Shown here: positions 46,441 through 57,260 of the stretch, one piece after another
How positions within the stretch are numbered: the stretch's first letter is position 1
Layout of the letters: each line of letters starts with the position of its first letter
Source of the DNA: Escallonia rubra
Lineage: Eukaryota; Streptophyta; Magnoliopsida; Escalloniales; Escalloniaceae
NCBI GenBank assembly: GCA_033065855.1
Contig: JAVXUO010002115.1
Span: forward strand, 248,001 to 312,000
Length of the DNA: 64,000 bases
Direction of reading: 5' to 3'
Made by a program: the position numbers and the translations under genes
The notes under the pieces: model-generated
What the model saw: only the letters and a program-made list of their open reading frames with translations
Database searches by the model: none
Told to the model about the DNA's origin: nothing

Positions 46441-47437
46441 TTTTAATGGCATGGAAAGGAGATTGTTTCCAACTTCTCACTCGAAATTGCACCCACTGCT
46501 TAATTATTTGTAGGCAGGCAAATACAGGTCTTTGCTCATCTGCTAATATCCTTGCATTTCTTCAGTCCAGAGACTATACACAAAAACAACAAATACAATG
46601 TTGCACATTCAAGAATGAAAGCTCTTCCCTCTAAACTTTGGTATAGAAAACTGCAGAAGCTGGTTCCAAGACTCTGTACTAGCCTTTATGTGCAGCCTCT
46701 CAACCACCATTTTCCAAAGGAAAAGCAGATATCATCTTGCATACAGTTCCAGGCCTCAAGTTTATCCTTCGTTCTTATCCCACCTTTACATAACATCCAT
46801 AGGATAATATCACAATTAGGAATGTGACCAAGAAACCACCCAATTTTCCACCAATATTGAATAACTGCAGTGGCTCTTAATGCCTTCCAAGCTGTCTTTA
46901 CGAGTTTTAGTTAAGTCCCAAACAACTGTATCTTGTTGAGTACTCGGACAGCAGGTAGTGGCCATTGGGAACTATTTAGGATATCTGCAACTTTACTCTC
47001 TACAGACATACTGGCATTATTGGAGATTCTGCGTTCATATTGAGCAACAAGAGAAACTTGTACCATTCATCTATCCACCCGCAACCATCCATCTTGACCA
47101 TCTCCCACTTCGTATGAAGTGAAGGTTTGTATAGTCATTCTCAATTTCAAAATTTTTACACCAGGTCTCATTTAACTCCCTCCCTTCCGCCTAAGTTTTC
47201 TCCCATAAATTCGCTCTGTCACAGCATCGCCCACACCTGACAACATGTAACGGAATTAGTGGCTTTTAAGGGTCACTACAAATACTTTTTCTCCTGTGGC
47301 AAATCAGTAATATTTGTTGGAACAGGATTAGGACATAAGATAGGTAGATTAACTGATGAAGATTGAGGTGTTGGGCTTTGCATTAGTCCTCATGGAAGTA
47401 ATGTTGATGGTAAGAAATGAGAGTAGGACATCAATTA

Positions 47438-48295
47438 TAGGCCATGCTTTTAGCTGCAGAGAGTGTAATTTGTTCCTCACAAAGCACACAGGTACATGAC
47501 TTCTTTTTAGAACCCAACACAGAGGTGCATGACTTCTTGGATGTAGCAATAAAGTGAGGCAATCAATAAGCACAGGCCCCTCTCATCCACTCATTTCGAT
47601 TATATTTTTATTTTCGAAACATAATCAACGTCTGGGAATGCCCACATTAAATCACAGTTCACAAATTTCAGCATAACCGTTCAACGAATTTCTACCTCTT
47701 TTCTCTCTAGGTATATGATTATACTAATTAATTTCTCAATTAACTAAAGTCAGAACCTAATCCATGTCTAATTTACTTGATAAAACCTAATCTAAAACCT
47801 GTCGCTTTGAATCCATCTCTGCCAAACTTCTCAGTCCGATTACTAAACTTCTAACAGCTTAAGCTTTTAGAGCAGTACATTGAATTTTTTTTCATTTTTT
47901 AATCAATTACACTTTTTTACTGAGAGAATTTTATGCTGATTGAATAGAATATTGACATTTGATATTGTTCAAATTACGAGGTACTTCAAACTGTCACTTG
48001 ATTCACTCGTATTTCTTCTATGGTGAACCATTCATTCTGTTTAGTTCCATTATTAGCGTTTGTAAAACTTTGTACATGGTTCATCTTCTGATTGATCTCT
48101 ATTTGTATTTATGTTGCTTGATTCTCGTGTCAGGAAGAGTAGATCGCCACTATTTTTTCAATGAGATGTTTGTCTTAGCGCCATAATTACTGCTATTGTG
48201 AAAGTTTTAGCAAATACATGTTTTACATTTAAGAAAATGTCTGTGCTCCGCCCCTGACCCCAAGCATCCTCTTACCCTCTTATTTCAGAACCCAC
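47438..48295 (+). pseudogene. DC1 remnant split by a ~0.75-kb insertion
   Basis: At 47438-47490 the plus strand reads IGHAFSCRECNLFLTKHTG, the second half of a DC1 repeat. At about 48253-48290 it reads PKHPLTLLFQN, the start of the next DC1 repeat. In intact genes these two motifs lie only about 50 bp apart, so roughly 0.75 kb appears to have been inserted. The whole remnant is embedded in LINE sequence of opposite orientation. Confidence 0.65.
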
Positions 48296-49925
48296 GAGCC
48301 ACTGGCCAACTTTGGATGAAGACCAGATCCCCTAGCTCCTCAATTGCTGACATTGTAATTCCCAGTGATTCTTTGTTAGCAGTGGCTAGAAGGAACAGAT
48401 CATCAGCCAAGCAAAAATGGTTGATTTGATTTTCATAGCATTAAGGATGACAGCAAAAAGAGGAACTTCTAGCATAATCATCCTGTAATTGAGAAAATGT
48501 TTTCATGATTAATAAGAAAATATAGGGAATGATAAGATCTCCTTGCCTTAATCCCCTAGCTCCAGCAAAATTTCCATCCAAAGAACCATCCAAACTGACG
48601 GTAAACTTGGCACTTATAACACTGCTCATCACCCAATCAGAAAAATTGATAGGGAAATGAAACACTTCAAGATCACAAAGTAGAAACTTCCAACCCACAG
48701 AATAATAGGCTTTTTGTATATCAATTTTGAGCACACACCTAGCTAAAACACCCTGTAACTTGTTACAGAACAGCTTGGAAATAATTTTATTGACCACATT
48801 GCAGCAAGCAATGGGTCTAAAGTCCATCGTAGTTGCTAGGTTCCTGAACCTTAGGGATCAAAATCTAAAGCAGTATCGCTAATTAGCATTATGGACTTAA
48901 TTTTATGAATTTTTTTTTGAGGCAACTTCTGTCACAGTCCTACCCACTACCTCCCAGTTTTGCTGGAATAACTCAGCAGTTAAACCAACAGGGCCAGGAG
49001 CCATATTAGATTTAGTAGAGACAACAAACTTGCTTGATCTCCTCAGGTTGCACAGACAGTATAAGGCTTGCTTGTTGTGATGCAGACAGATCAATAGTAA
49101 TAACCTGCTGAAGTCTAGACTTAATTACTTCATCAAAAGCAACAGGTGCACCAAGGAAGAAAGAGAAGTGTCCAAGAGCCTCCTTATTAACACGTTGTTC
49201 ACCCACAATAAGAGTACCAAATGATCATGAATAGAATGAACTCTGTTCTTAGATTTGTGCACTAGCATCTTCTTATGAAAGTAACCAGTATTCTGATCAC
49301 CCAACTTGATGTCTTTAACTCCAGATATTTGATAGAAAAAAGCTTCTTCCGCTTCAGCTAACTCCCAATATTGTTGCTGCAACACCTTTTGCTTTGTTAC
49401 TAGAGTCCCAGGATTATGCATTTCGGAAACCTGATATTGCACCTTCTCTAGCTCATCGAACTTGACAGCTGACTTAGCAGGGAGATCATAAAATTGTGGC
49501 CTACTCGAAAAATTACGAATGGGTAGCAAAGGGTTGCATAGCTCACATTTAATCCATTTATAGCCTTCAGTAGCTGTATGCTTTACTCTGGATTTAACTG
49601 GAGGAATTTAGAGAGATCTTGAGAGTTTGAGCAAAGGGATGCATAGTTCATATTTAATCCAAACTGGGATTTTGATTTATAAGCATATTGGCTTTAAATC
49701 TTAGGTTTCCAGCTTAGAATCCTCTTCCTGCAACATGACCCCTATTTATTCGGTGAATCTGCTTGAAATATGCTTTTTGCAACATACCCAATTACACATA
49801 TTTCAAGAATTGGTCTCTTCATCTTTGCAGGTGGTGGTGGTTAATGTCTAATTCTGCTGTTAACCTGTCCAAATAGCATAATGAGTGGAATTAATGGTTG
49901 TTTAAATGGGATTGAAAATGTAATT

Positions 49926-50566
49926 TCATCATTTTGGGGACATCTTCATCGATACTAGAGATTCATCGTGGAGGGACCGTGACCACAAGATCAATTCATC
50001 GGAGAAACTTGGGAATTATAGCAGAGGTGAATTATGTAAATGCTGAGAGGCTAAAAATTATAGCAGTAAAGGGATAGGCAATCCTGGATGTGCGCAATAA
50101 TACTCGGTATAATCGAGCTCATATTAAAGAATGTCACCATTTCCCGCTTTTTATAACTTTGTTCCTTTGGATTTTTTTACCAATGTCTATTATAAAATTC
50201 AAGCATCTGACCTTGAACTGGAATCAAATAGTAATTACAGATCAAACAAGTATTATGGCAAAAGTAAGGAAAGTCAATGTTTATATGTTCAAATTCTAGT
50301 GCAAGAATTCGAAGAAAGTTGAGGGGGACAAAAGTTATGAAATGCAGGTAGTGGTCAGCTTTGAAAGTGTGCCTCTTTGGTCTATATAGAAAACTGATGC
50401 ACATATCTTTTTTTCTTTGCTAGAAATATAGGCAGCTGCACAACATATTTCTGGTTCATTCTATGGGTTGCCATTTACTAAACCTAATCCTGATTGCGTG
50501 CGATATATAAAGAGCCAATTCTCACCAGAAAGAAAACTGTTACTTGTTTGTCAGGAAGGGCTGAGG
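49926..50566 (+). pseudogene. STR9 pseudogene (exons 2 and 3 only)
   Basis: The exon 2 match starts at about 49926, but the acceptor AG seen in the intact gene (TTTTCAG) is changed here (TTTCATC). Exon 2 has a 2-nt loss at GCTGAGAGGCT, a further loss at AAAAATTAT, and an in-frame stop at GGATAG. Its 3' end and donor are deleted together with the start of the intronic MITE. The exon 3 remnant (about 50432-50566) keeps CQEGL and its GT donor. No later exons exist, so it is non-functional. Confidence 0.9.
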
Positions 50567-51161
50567 TAGGGTGTTTCAACTACTCTCTCTTTGAATCATA
50601 ATCTTAATTTGAAATGTTCTGTGAAACGCTGCATGTATCATCTCTTCCACATTGAAACAGGTACCGAAAACTAGAGTTCTTTGCCAAGTCTACACACGCT
50701 TGTTGAAAAAGCATGCTCTATGATCGATCTTTTGGTATAAAGGGACCATTTGTGGGACACTGTTAGTTAAGCTTTCTTTCAAGCACAAAAACTTGCGGTA
50801 TTGATGCTCAAAAGCAAAAGGGAACGTTCTAAACAACTGCTTTTGCGTTTCAAATGTATTTGCATCACCGATAGCAGGTATACAACGTAGAAAGATAAAT
50901 CATAAAGCTTAAAAGTTTGAAACAGAGATTGCCAGTCCTTTCCAATAGCACATGCATCCACTGAACTTGATTGTAGCAACTTTCACTTTTTAAATGCGTT
51001 ACTTTTTGCTGATAGTGAGATGGTTTTTGTTTTCCTTACATGCTAAAGCATCAATTATTGACGACAACTTTCAGTTTTGAAAAGCATTGGCAATCTCTAT
51101 CTTTTTTGTTTATACTGAATTACACATTATTGAAAGCCTACCAAGACGTCTATTGCCAGTA

Positions 51162-53955
51162 ATGGAGTTCCCACGTTTGGCAAAACATATTAGCCATGAG
51201 CATCGTCTGATCTTCAACGAAGCGCTGAAGGATGAAGGCGAGACTAAGAAAGTCGTCTGCTATGGATGTTTGGAACCAATTAATCCAGAGCATGCCTTCT
51301 TCAGCTGCAAAGAGTGTGATGACTTTTTCCTGCACAAAAAGTGTGAAGAACTACCTTGGCAAACTGAACACCCCATGCATCCTCATGCACTTCTTACTTT
51401 ACTACCACACGGGGAAGGTCCTGATTCACTTTGCATGTGCCATGTTTGCGGAAGAGATTGGGAGCGGTTCACCTACAGTTGTGACGATTGTAAGTTCTAT
51501 GTATGCATATTATGTACCCTGTTAAGCAAGATTAAACATGTTGGCCACGATCATCTACTTATTCCCAGTGAAGTGGAGGAAAGTGATGACGAGAAAGTTG
51601 TTTGCTATGGGTGCCAGAAACAAATTGCTGACCACCAAATGTACAGCTGCAGCGATTGTAATTTCTTCCTGCACAGTACATGTGCAGCCTTACCAACACA
51701 AGTTAAACAATATCCTTTCCACCCCGAACACCCCCTTACGCTCTTTCCTCGCCCACCTAATTTTTGCCTATGCAATGTATGTGAAGAAAGTTCTGAGGGG
51801 TTTACCTATTATTGTGAGCTCTGTAACTTTAATGCGTGCAGATCCTGCGTTATGTTGGGCAATATTCAGCATATGAGCCACTGGCATCCATTGTTTCCCA
51901 TGGAACCCCAGATAACTAATGATCAGGAAGTTGCATGCCGTGGGTGCAAGAAGCAAATTGCAAACGACAATGCATACGTCTGCAGAGATTGCGACTTTTT
52001 CCTGCATAAAACATGTGCAGAGCTACTAAATGAAACGCAACACGTCTCGCATCGAAAACACATGCTCACCCTCCTTCCACGTTCACGTTATGTCTCTAGC
52101 AGATGTGGTGTGTGTAATGAACTTTGGGATGCATTCACCTACGGGTGTGAGCCTCGTATGTTCTATATATGTATGCCATGTTTTTTGTTGGGTAAGATCA
52201 GGCATCCTTCTCATAATCATCCAATAATCCCCATGGAAGCACACAGTGAGAATGGGAAAGCAGCAATCTGCTACGGATGCAGGAAACCAGCTGTAGATCA
52301 TACTTACAGTTGTAAGGAGTGCAATTTCCTCCTTCACAAAACATGTGTAGACCTATCCGATGAGATCCAGAACAACTCTCATCCTCAACATTCTCTTATT
52401 CTCGTATTGCTACAGAGATGGGACTTTAGGTATCTCCATTGTGCATGCTGTGGAGAAAGTTGGGGGTGGTTCATGTATTGGTGCGAGCTCTGCAGGTTCA
52501 AGTTATGTGTACCATGTGCTTGGCTATCATCCGACCTACCTTGGCAGATCGAAAATACGTTCCTGCACCCTCACTCTCTTAGCCTATTTTGCAGACAATC
52601 TAAATCCTATTTGACGTGGACTTGTAACTGCTGCGGAGAAATCTCGGAGCCATTTCTGTACAGATGCAATCTGGACTGCAAATTCTACATATGCATGTCT
52701 TGTGCTTCATGCGCTTTGCCCCCACAAATTACTAAGCATAAAGGTCACGGCCATCCGTTAACCATCATGAGGCGAGCATTGTTCCGGTGTGACGCTTGTG
52801 GCATCCAAGGCGAGGACCATCCTTATGTGTGTGCCCCCTGCAAATTTTGAGTTCACAAAAGCTGCGTAGCATTGGAAAGTACATTCCGTTGTGTTCAGCA
52901 CACTGTGCACCCTCTCACACTAGCCTTTTCTCTTCCTAAAGAATATCTCAAATATGACCTGAACTGTGATATATGTGCCAAGCGAGTGAGCCCACCTCGT
53001 TGGGTTTACTATTGTGCTCCGTGCAGATTTTTTGCTCACGTAAAGTGCGCAACCTCCGAGGTCAAGTCCACCCGCAAGTTAAGGTAAATCCTTTGTCTCC
53101 TAACTTTGCTTTAGAAGAGAGACAAAAAAAGAAGCAGCAGCAGAAAACAGAATTATTGACATGGTTGGAATGTTTTGTTCGTTTTCAGAAGCGAGTCAAG
53201 TCAACGAAGTGAGTTTGAGGAGGAAGAAGCCCTAGATTATAAAGTGATTCGCCTGCCTATGCCAGGCGAATGCATGGACCAAGTAAGCTATCTTTTGGGC
53301 ACAGCCAATTGTGGAGAGATTCAGAGAGCAGAAGAGGTCAGTCATAATATTCACCCCCATCCGTTAATTCTCTGTGACAATGCCACAACTAAGGACGAGG
53401 AGTTGGTGTGTAACGCATGTGTACAACCTATCATTGATTCGTATTACAGATGCAGCCAAAGGTGCAGTGGTTTCTCTCTTCACATAAGTTGCACCGAGCT
53501 ACCGGATGAAGTACGACACCCAAGTCACCCTGAGCACCTGCTTTTTCTCTATCCAGAGGCCCGCGCTGAATCCTCGTGTATTTTCCGTTGCCATAACTGC
53601 GCCAAGCCTTGTAACGGATTCAGGTACAGGTGTGAGCCTTGTAATTTTGCACTTGATGTCAAGTGTGCTCTCATACAGGACGCGATGCTACACGACTCTC
53701 ACCAGCATCCCCTCTCCCAGGTGCAAAGTAGAGGAGGAGAATATCCCCTCTCTCCGGTGCAAAGTAGTTTCTAAGAACTTGCACGAGCACCAACATTTTA
53801 CGCTTCGGAGTTGCAGAGGAAAGTCTAGCCCACCGAAATGCAACTTTTGCGGCGCATATTATAAAGTAAACTTGGAATGTGCCGAATGTACCTTCAGCAT
53901 ATGCGTATATTGTGTCCTAGCAACACCTTTCGATCTAGTCCAGTGGGTAAGATAA
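51162..53955 (+). pseudogene. DC1 domain gene 2, duplicate of gene 1, inactivated
   Basis: It aligns with DC1 gene 1 from the same ATG (MEFPRLAKHISH) through exon 1 (51162-53083), a 105-nt intron with intact GT and AG, and exon 2 (from 53189). Two lesions break it. First, a TGA at 52848-52850 replaces the Trp of KFWVHKSC, which would end translation after 562 residues. Second, in exon 2 about 300 bp of the gene 1 sequence (between 38550 and 38861) is missing, with a ~23-bp duplication at the junction and a frame change, so one frame stops at 53774 and the conserved tail (NLHEHQHF to VQWVR) is in another, ending at 53955. The 562-residue N-terminal part, with about ten DC1 repeats, could still be made. 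Confidence 0.88.
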
Positions 53956-55074
53956 GCTGCAGAAGAATCTTACAGGTACGAGCCTCTAGGATGTACGCTA
54001 TCTTATTACTTGCCCCGAAATGGAAAATGTTCTACTCTGTGTACATCAACACTATCTGTTTTCCTAGGTCTCTTACTCTTTGGCGAAAATATAGTGCCGA
54101 TTTATTACAATGAAGCTTTTTGGGTACTCCAAAGCTTTCTTTGGAGACAGAACACGTGTGAATTTCTTGCGCGTATGCTGTGGGTTCGTTGCATTTAAGT
54201 ACGTGATACTAAAGTTTTAATGACTTTAAAGTCATGCGGTTTCTTACGAAAACTTACCATTTCTTTTACAAACAAATGATTGTTTTGAATGTTAGAGTTG
54301 ACAATACATGACTGATTGTTTTGCTTTTAGTGTGACATTAATTACATTTGGATGTTCAGAATTCTTTAGTGAACTCATGGCTCGTTTGTGCATCTTTTTG
54401 TATTGTTAGTATTAACTGGTGACGTAAAACTTATAACATTAGTATGGCGTGAACTTTGTATCATATATGTCATTTTTTATGATCATACTTTTATTGTTTT
54501 AGTTAGAATTATAAGGGTATATATATGTTATCCTGTATCTTTCATTTCCTTTTCTACTGAACTTACAAACAAGAGAAATGAATTGTCATTTCTTTTCTCT
54601 CTTAGACTTATATACAAACAAAAGAAAGGAAAACTACATTCCCTTCTCTTCCTTTTTTTTTTTCCCTCTTATCTCCTCTCAACACTCACAAACCCGTTAT
54701 TAAGCAAGTGTTTCACCTTCGTATTTCGTCGCTTTTTGGTCTAATTTGCACTAAAAGTGTCGGTTGATACCAAAAAATATGCTGACTTCGTCTATTTAGC
54801 TGCGAAATTGGAGCGTCAACGACACTCTTTTTGAGAGCATAAACTTTCAAATCATTAGAAATCGATTGATGCTCAAATATGAAGGAAAAAATCCATCTGA
54901 CCCGAAACACCTATCGTATGTTGCACAACTCGTTCTAACACACACTACACTAAATTGCAGTAGCGGCACTAGTGGCTTTTAAAGGTCATTGTAAATCTAT
55001 TTGCCGCCTTCTTATTCTGTAGTGGCATGTGCCGAAGGCGATTAACGCTATAATGTAGGTAGACTCGCTGATAA
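53956..55074. other. Intergenic stretch with a CACTA-like terminus remnant
   Basis: No gene. From 54940 the sequence reads CACACTACACTAAATTGCAG followed by AGTGGCTTTTAAAGGTCAT, resembling the CACTACA end and subterminal repeats of CACTA transposons. A similar AGTGGCTTTTAAGGGTCACT lies at about 47260. Only one end is seen, so this is a tentative remnant. Confidence 0.35.
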
Positions 55075-56085
55075 AGATCCAAGTGCGAAATAAAGCCTCG
55101 TTCAAATGTGATGCCTGCGGCACCGATGATAGGGATTTGTCTTGCGTCTGCACCACCTTCAAGTTCTAGATCCACAAAAGCTGTGCTTTATTGGAAAGTA
55201 GAATCTCATGACGCAGTCAAAAGCATCCTCTCACACTATCTTGTTTCTATGCTAGCAGAATTTGTCATGTTCAGACAAAAGTGTGGCACCTGTGGTGAGA
55301 GAATGAAGCCGGCTTACTGGGTTTATTCTTGTTCCCCGTGTAGATATTTTGCTCATGTAAAGTGCGTAACTCGATGAGAGACTCAAAACTTCAGCTTGTT
55401 GTTGACTCCTTAGGTGGATTATTGTGATTGCAGAAATGGGGAAAGTCAGCTTAGCAAAGACCAAGAAGATCTAGATTGTAGCCTAATTTCCTTTCCAGTG
55501 TCCAATGAATCTAGAAATTTCATGAAGGTCACAAGCACCCCCTTGTTCAAAGAAAACTAGATAACTTTCGTTGCAGTGCATGTGTCTTAAATGGAAGACT
55601 AGTGCTAGGATGAAACGCCGGCGATTTTGTTTCCAGACCCGGTTTGTGCTCTTTTGCTACATACGGCTAGGCACAATATATGATCTACACCGGCTCCTCC
55701 TTAGCTGTCCGCCCTTCGACCAACAGAGTAGTAAATCCAAACATCTGGCTCTATCATTGCCGTGACTGTATCAGTCTTTTCACACTGAATGCCTATTCCC
55801 ATGGGATCAAAGCAAGTTTCTAAAGTTTGGAGCTACCGCTGAAGTTGAGCACCCACACCGTCTCAGGCTCGTTAAGAGTGAAAAGTGCAAACGGATGCGT
55901 GACCAATGTGGTAGATCTCCTTATGACACAGCTGCCTTGGTACGTACCGAGTGTAACTCTTATCTCTGCCTACCTTGTATGATGTTTTGCATTAGTGATG
56001 TCCACTCCATAATGGAAGAAATTTTGATTAGTCAGAGAGCTGTTATGGATAACAATGTGGAAACTTTTGGCGAGAGAAATTAAAC
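55075..56085 (+). pseudogene. Partial DC1 pseudogene related to gene 3
   Basis: The sequence matches DC1 gene 3 from the unit FKCDAC (about 55100) to the end of exon 1 (CRYFAHVKC, 55338-55370), then exon 2 from NGESQL (about 55432) to the last DC1 unit (TECNSYLCLPCM, about 55945-55980). Defects include a TAG replacing Trp in KF-x-IHKSC (about 55167), an early TGA after KCVTR, a large deletion in exon 2, and frameshifts. The 5' two thirds of exon 1 are absent. No function expected. Confidence 0.88.
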
Positions 56086-56761
56086 ATACAACCAGAAAAG
56101 TATAGAGTACAATCAATTGTTACTTTTGAGGCTACTGTGGCGTCCTTCGTTGCCAAATGTTTATAGTTAGGAGTAGAAAAGCAATGTGGTAGTGACGTTT
56201 AGTGGCTGACAGGAGAAGCGAAGAATATGATGTGGCTGAGTCGGCAGCTATGTTGAGCAAAAAGACTAATGCTATGAGCAGTATAAAGTTTGGGAAGTGC
56301 TGATCCACTAGGCTAATGTCCTTACTATAGCAGCAATTGGCTGTCACGAACGTGAATAGAATTTTACACCGATGAGATTCTTAGGTTCACTAAAACCTTA
56401 TTTCATTAACAATTTGGGGACCGCTTAGTTAGAAATCAGTATCAATGAGCTACTAATTACTATATAGTTGGGGACTACTTGGCTATAGAGGGCAGATATA
56501 AGCTACTACATATTAATCGAGTTCAGACCCAGAATACTAGAAGATATAAAATTTAGCCTTTACATTTGGTCGGTCTGGTGTATCACTCCTATGGAGTCAG
56601 TGTTGGTGAAACTTCTCTACTCTTGTAAAGTACTTCTAGCATTGAGCTGGCGGAAGAGTACTATATCAAACAAAAATTGGGAGCTATGTGGAGAATATAT
56701 GGTAAAATTTAAGTTGACAAACACGCCCACCCACTCATTCGTTGGAGAGATTAAGAACAGG

Positions 56762-56995
56762 ACCTTAGTTAGCAGAACCTCTCTCTATATAATTAATCAA
56801 AGCTGAAAACCGAAACTCATTTTTGGAGTTTTTTTTCTTCTTCAGTTTAAAAAATCAGTTTTTAAACTGAAGAAGAAAAAAGAAAAATGATTACCAAACA
56901 CAACTTTTTTTTCCAGTTTCCAAAACTGAAAAAAAAAAATTAGTGTCAAACAGGGCCTTAGTTAGCAGAACCTCTCTCTATATAATTAATCAATC
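56762..56995. repeat. 38-bp direct repeats around a small inverted-repeat segment
   Basis: An identical 38-bp sequence (CCTTAGTTAGCAGAACCTCT onward) occurs at 56763-56800 and 56956-56993. The 155 bp between them has the CAGTTT/AAACTG arms and a GTGTCAAACAGGGCCTTA end of the MITE family at 494-855 and 10958-11527. Both copies are preceded by AACAGG-CCTTAG, so the MITE's terminal bases were duplicated along with the host sequence. Confidence 0.85.
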
Positions 56996-57098
56996 TTGAC
57001 ACTGCAAATGATGGTTGAATAGCAGAACTTTTTCGTCTCTCATTCTTGTAATTATTTGCTCGTAAGCCTAAAAATATTTGTATATGAAGTGTATATGA

Positions 57099-57260
57099 CT
57101 AGGAAGCACCGACACCTCATATAAGTCGAGGTATGGTGTCCGATACCTACCGACACCTCGACACCTCTGGACACGTGTCCGACACCTCTCAGTGGTGTCC
57201 GGATTTATTGATTTATTTTTTAATTACCGTACACCATGTTGGACATCTTTTGAAGAAGTG
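57099..57260. mobile_element. Solo end of the GCAC-GACAC transposon family
   Basis: CTAGGAAGCACCGACACCTC followed by repeated GACACCTC and GTGTCCGACACC motifs matches the left end of the element at 18950-19796 (CTAGGTAGCACGGACAC). The right end and a target duplication were not found nearby, so this is a truncated copy. Confidence 0.6.

Larger units (their letters stand above)
45380..49610 (-). pseudogene. Broken LINE retrotransposon (reverse transcriptase and C-terminal parts)
   Basis: Read on the minus strand in order: about 49529-49200 is the linker before the RT, with IKLGDQNTGYFHKKM. 49094-48980 has APGPVGLTAELFQQNW. 48827-48460 is RT with DFRPIACCNVVNK, LKIDIQKAY and GLRQGD. 48420-48300 has NHFCLADDL, the catalytic box (LADD here). 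47100-46900 matches the post-RT region, about 46880-46440 is zf-RVT-like, and 45654-45391 has IYFWKARNKLCVF. Many stops and frameshifts are present. A ~1.06-kb block (47240-48300) carrying a DC1 remnant interrupts the LINE. No endonuclease catalytic region was recognised. Confidence 0.8.
49640..54085 (+). repeat. Segmental duplication, copy 2 (decayed STR9 plus DC1)
   Basis: Collinear with 30885-39110 but shortened. The sequence jumps from the STR9 exon 3 flank (CTTGTTGAAAAAGCATGCTC) to DNA matching about 33150 (CTTTTGGTATAAAG), then to DNA matching about 35250 (TTCAAGCACAAAAA). That removes STR9 exons 4-6. STR9 exon 1 is not found. The DC1 part is nearly complete. Similarity ends near 54085 (TTACTCTTTG). 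Confidence 0.85.
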
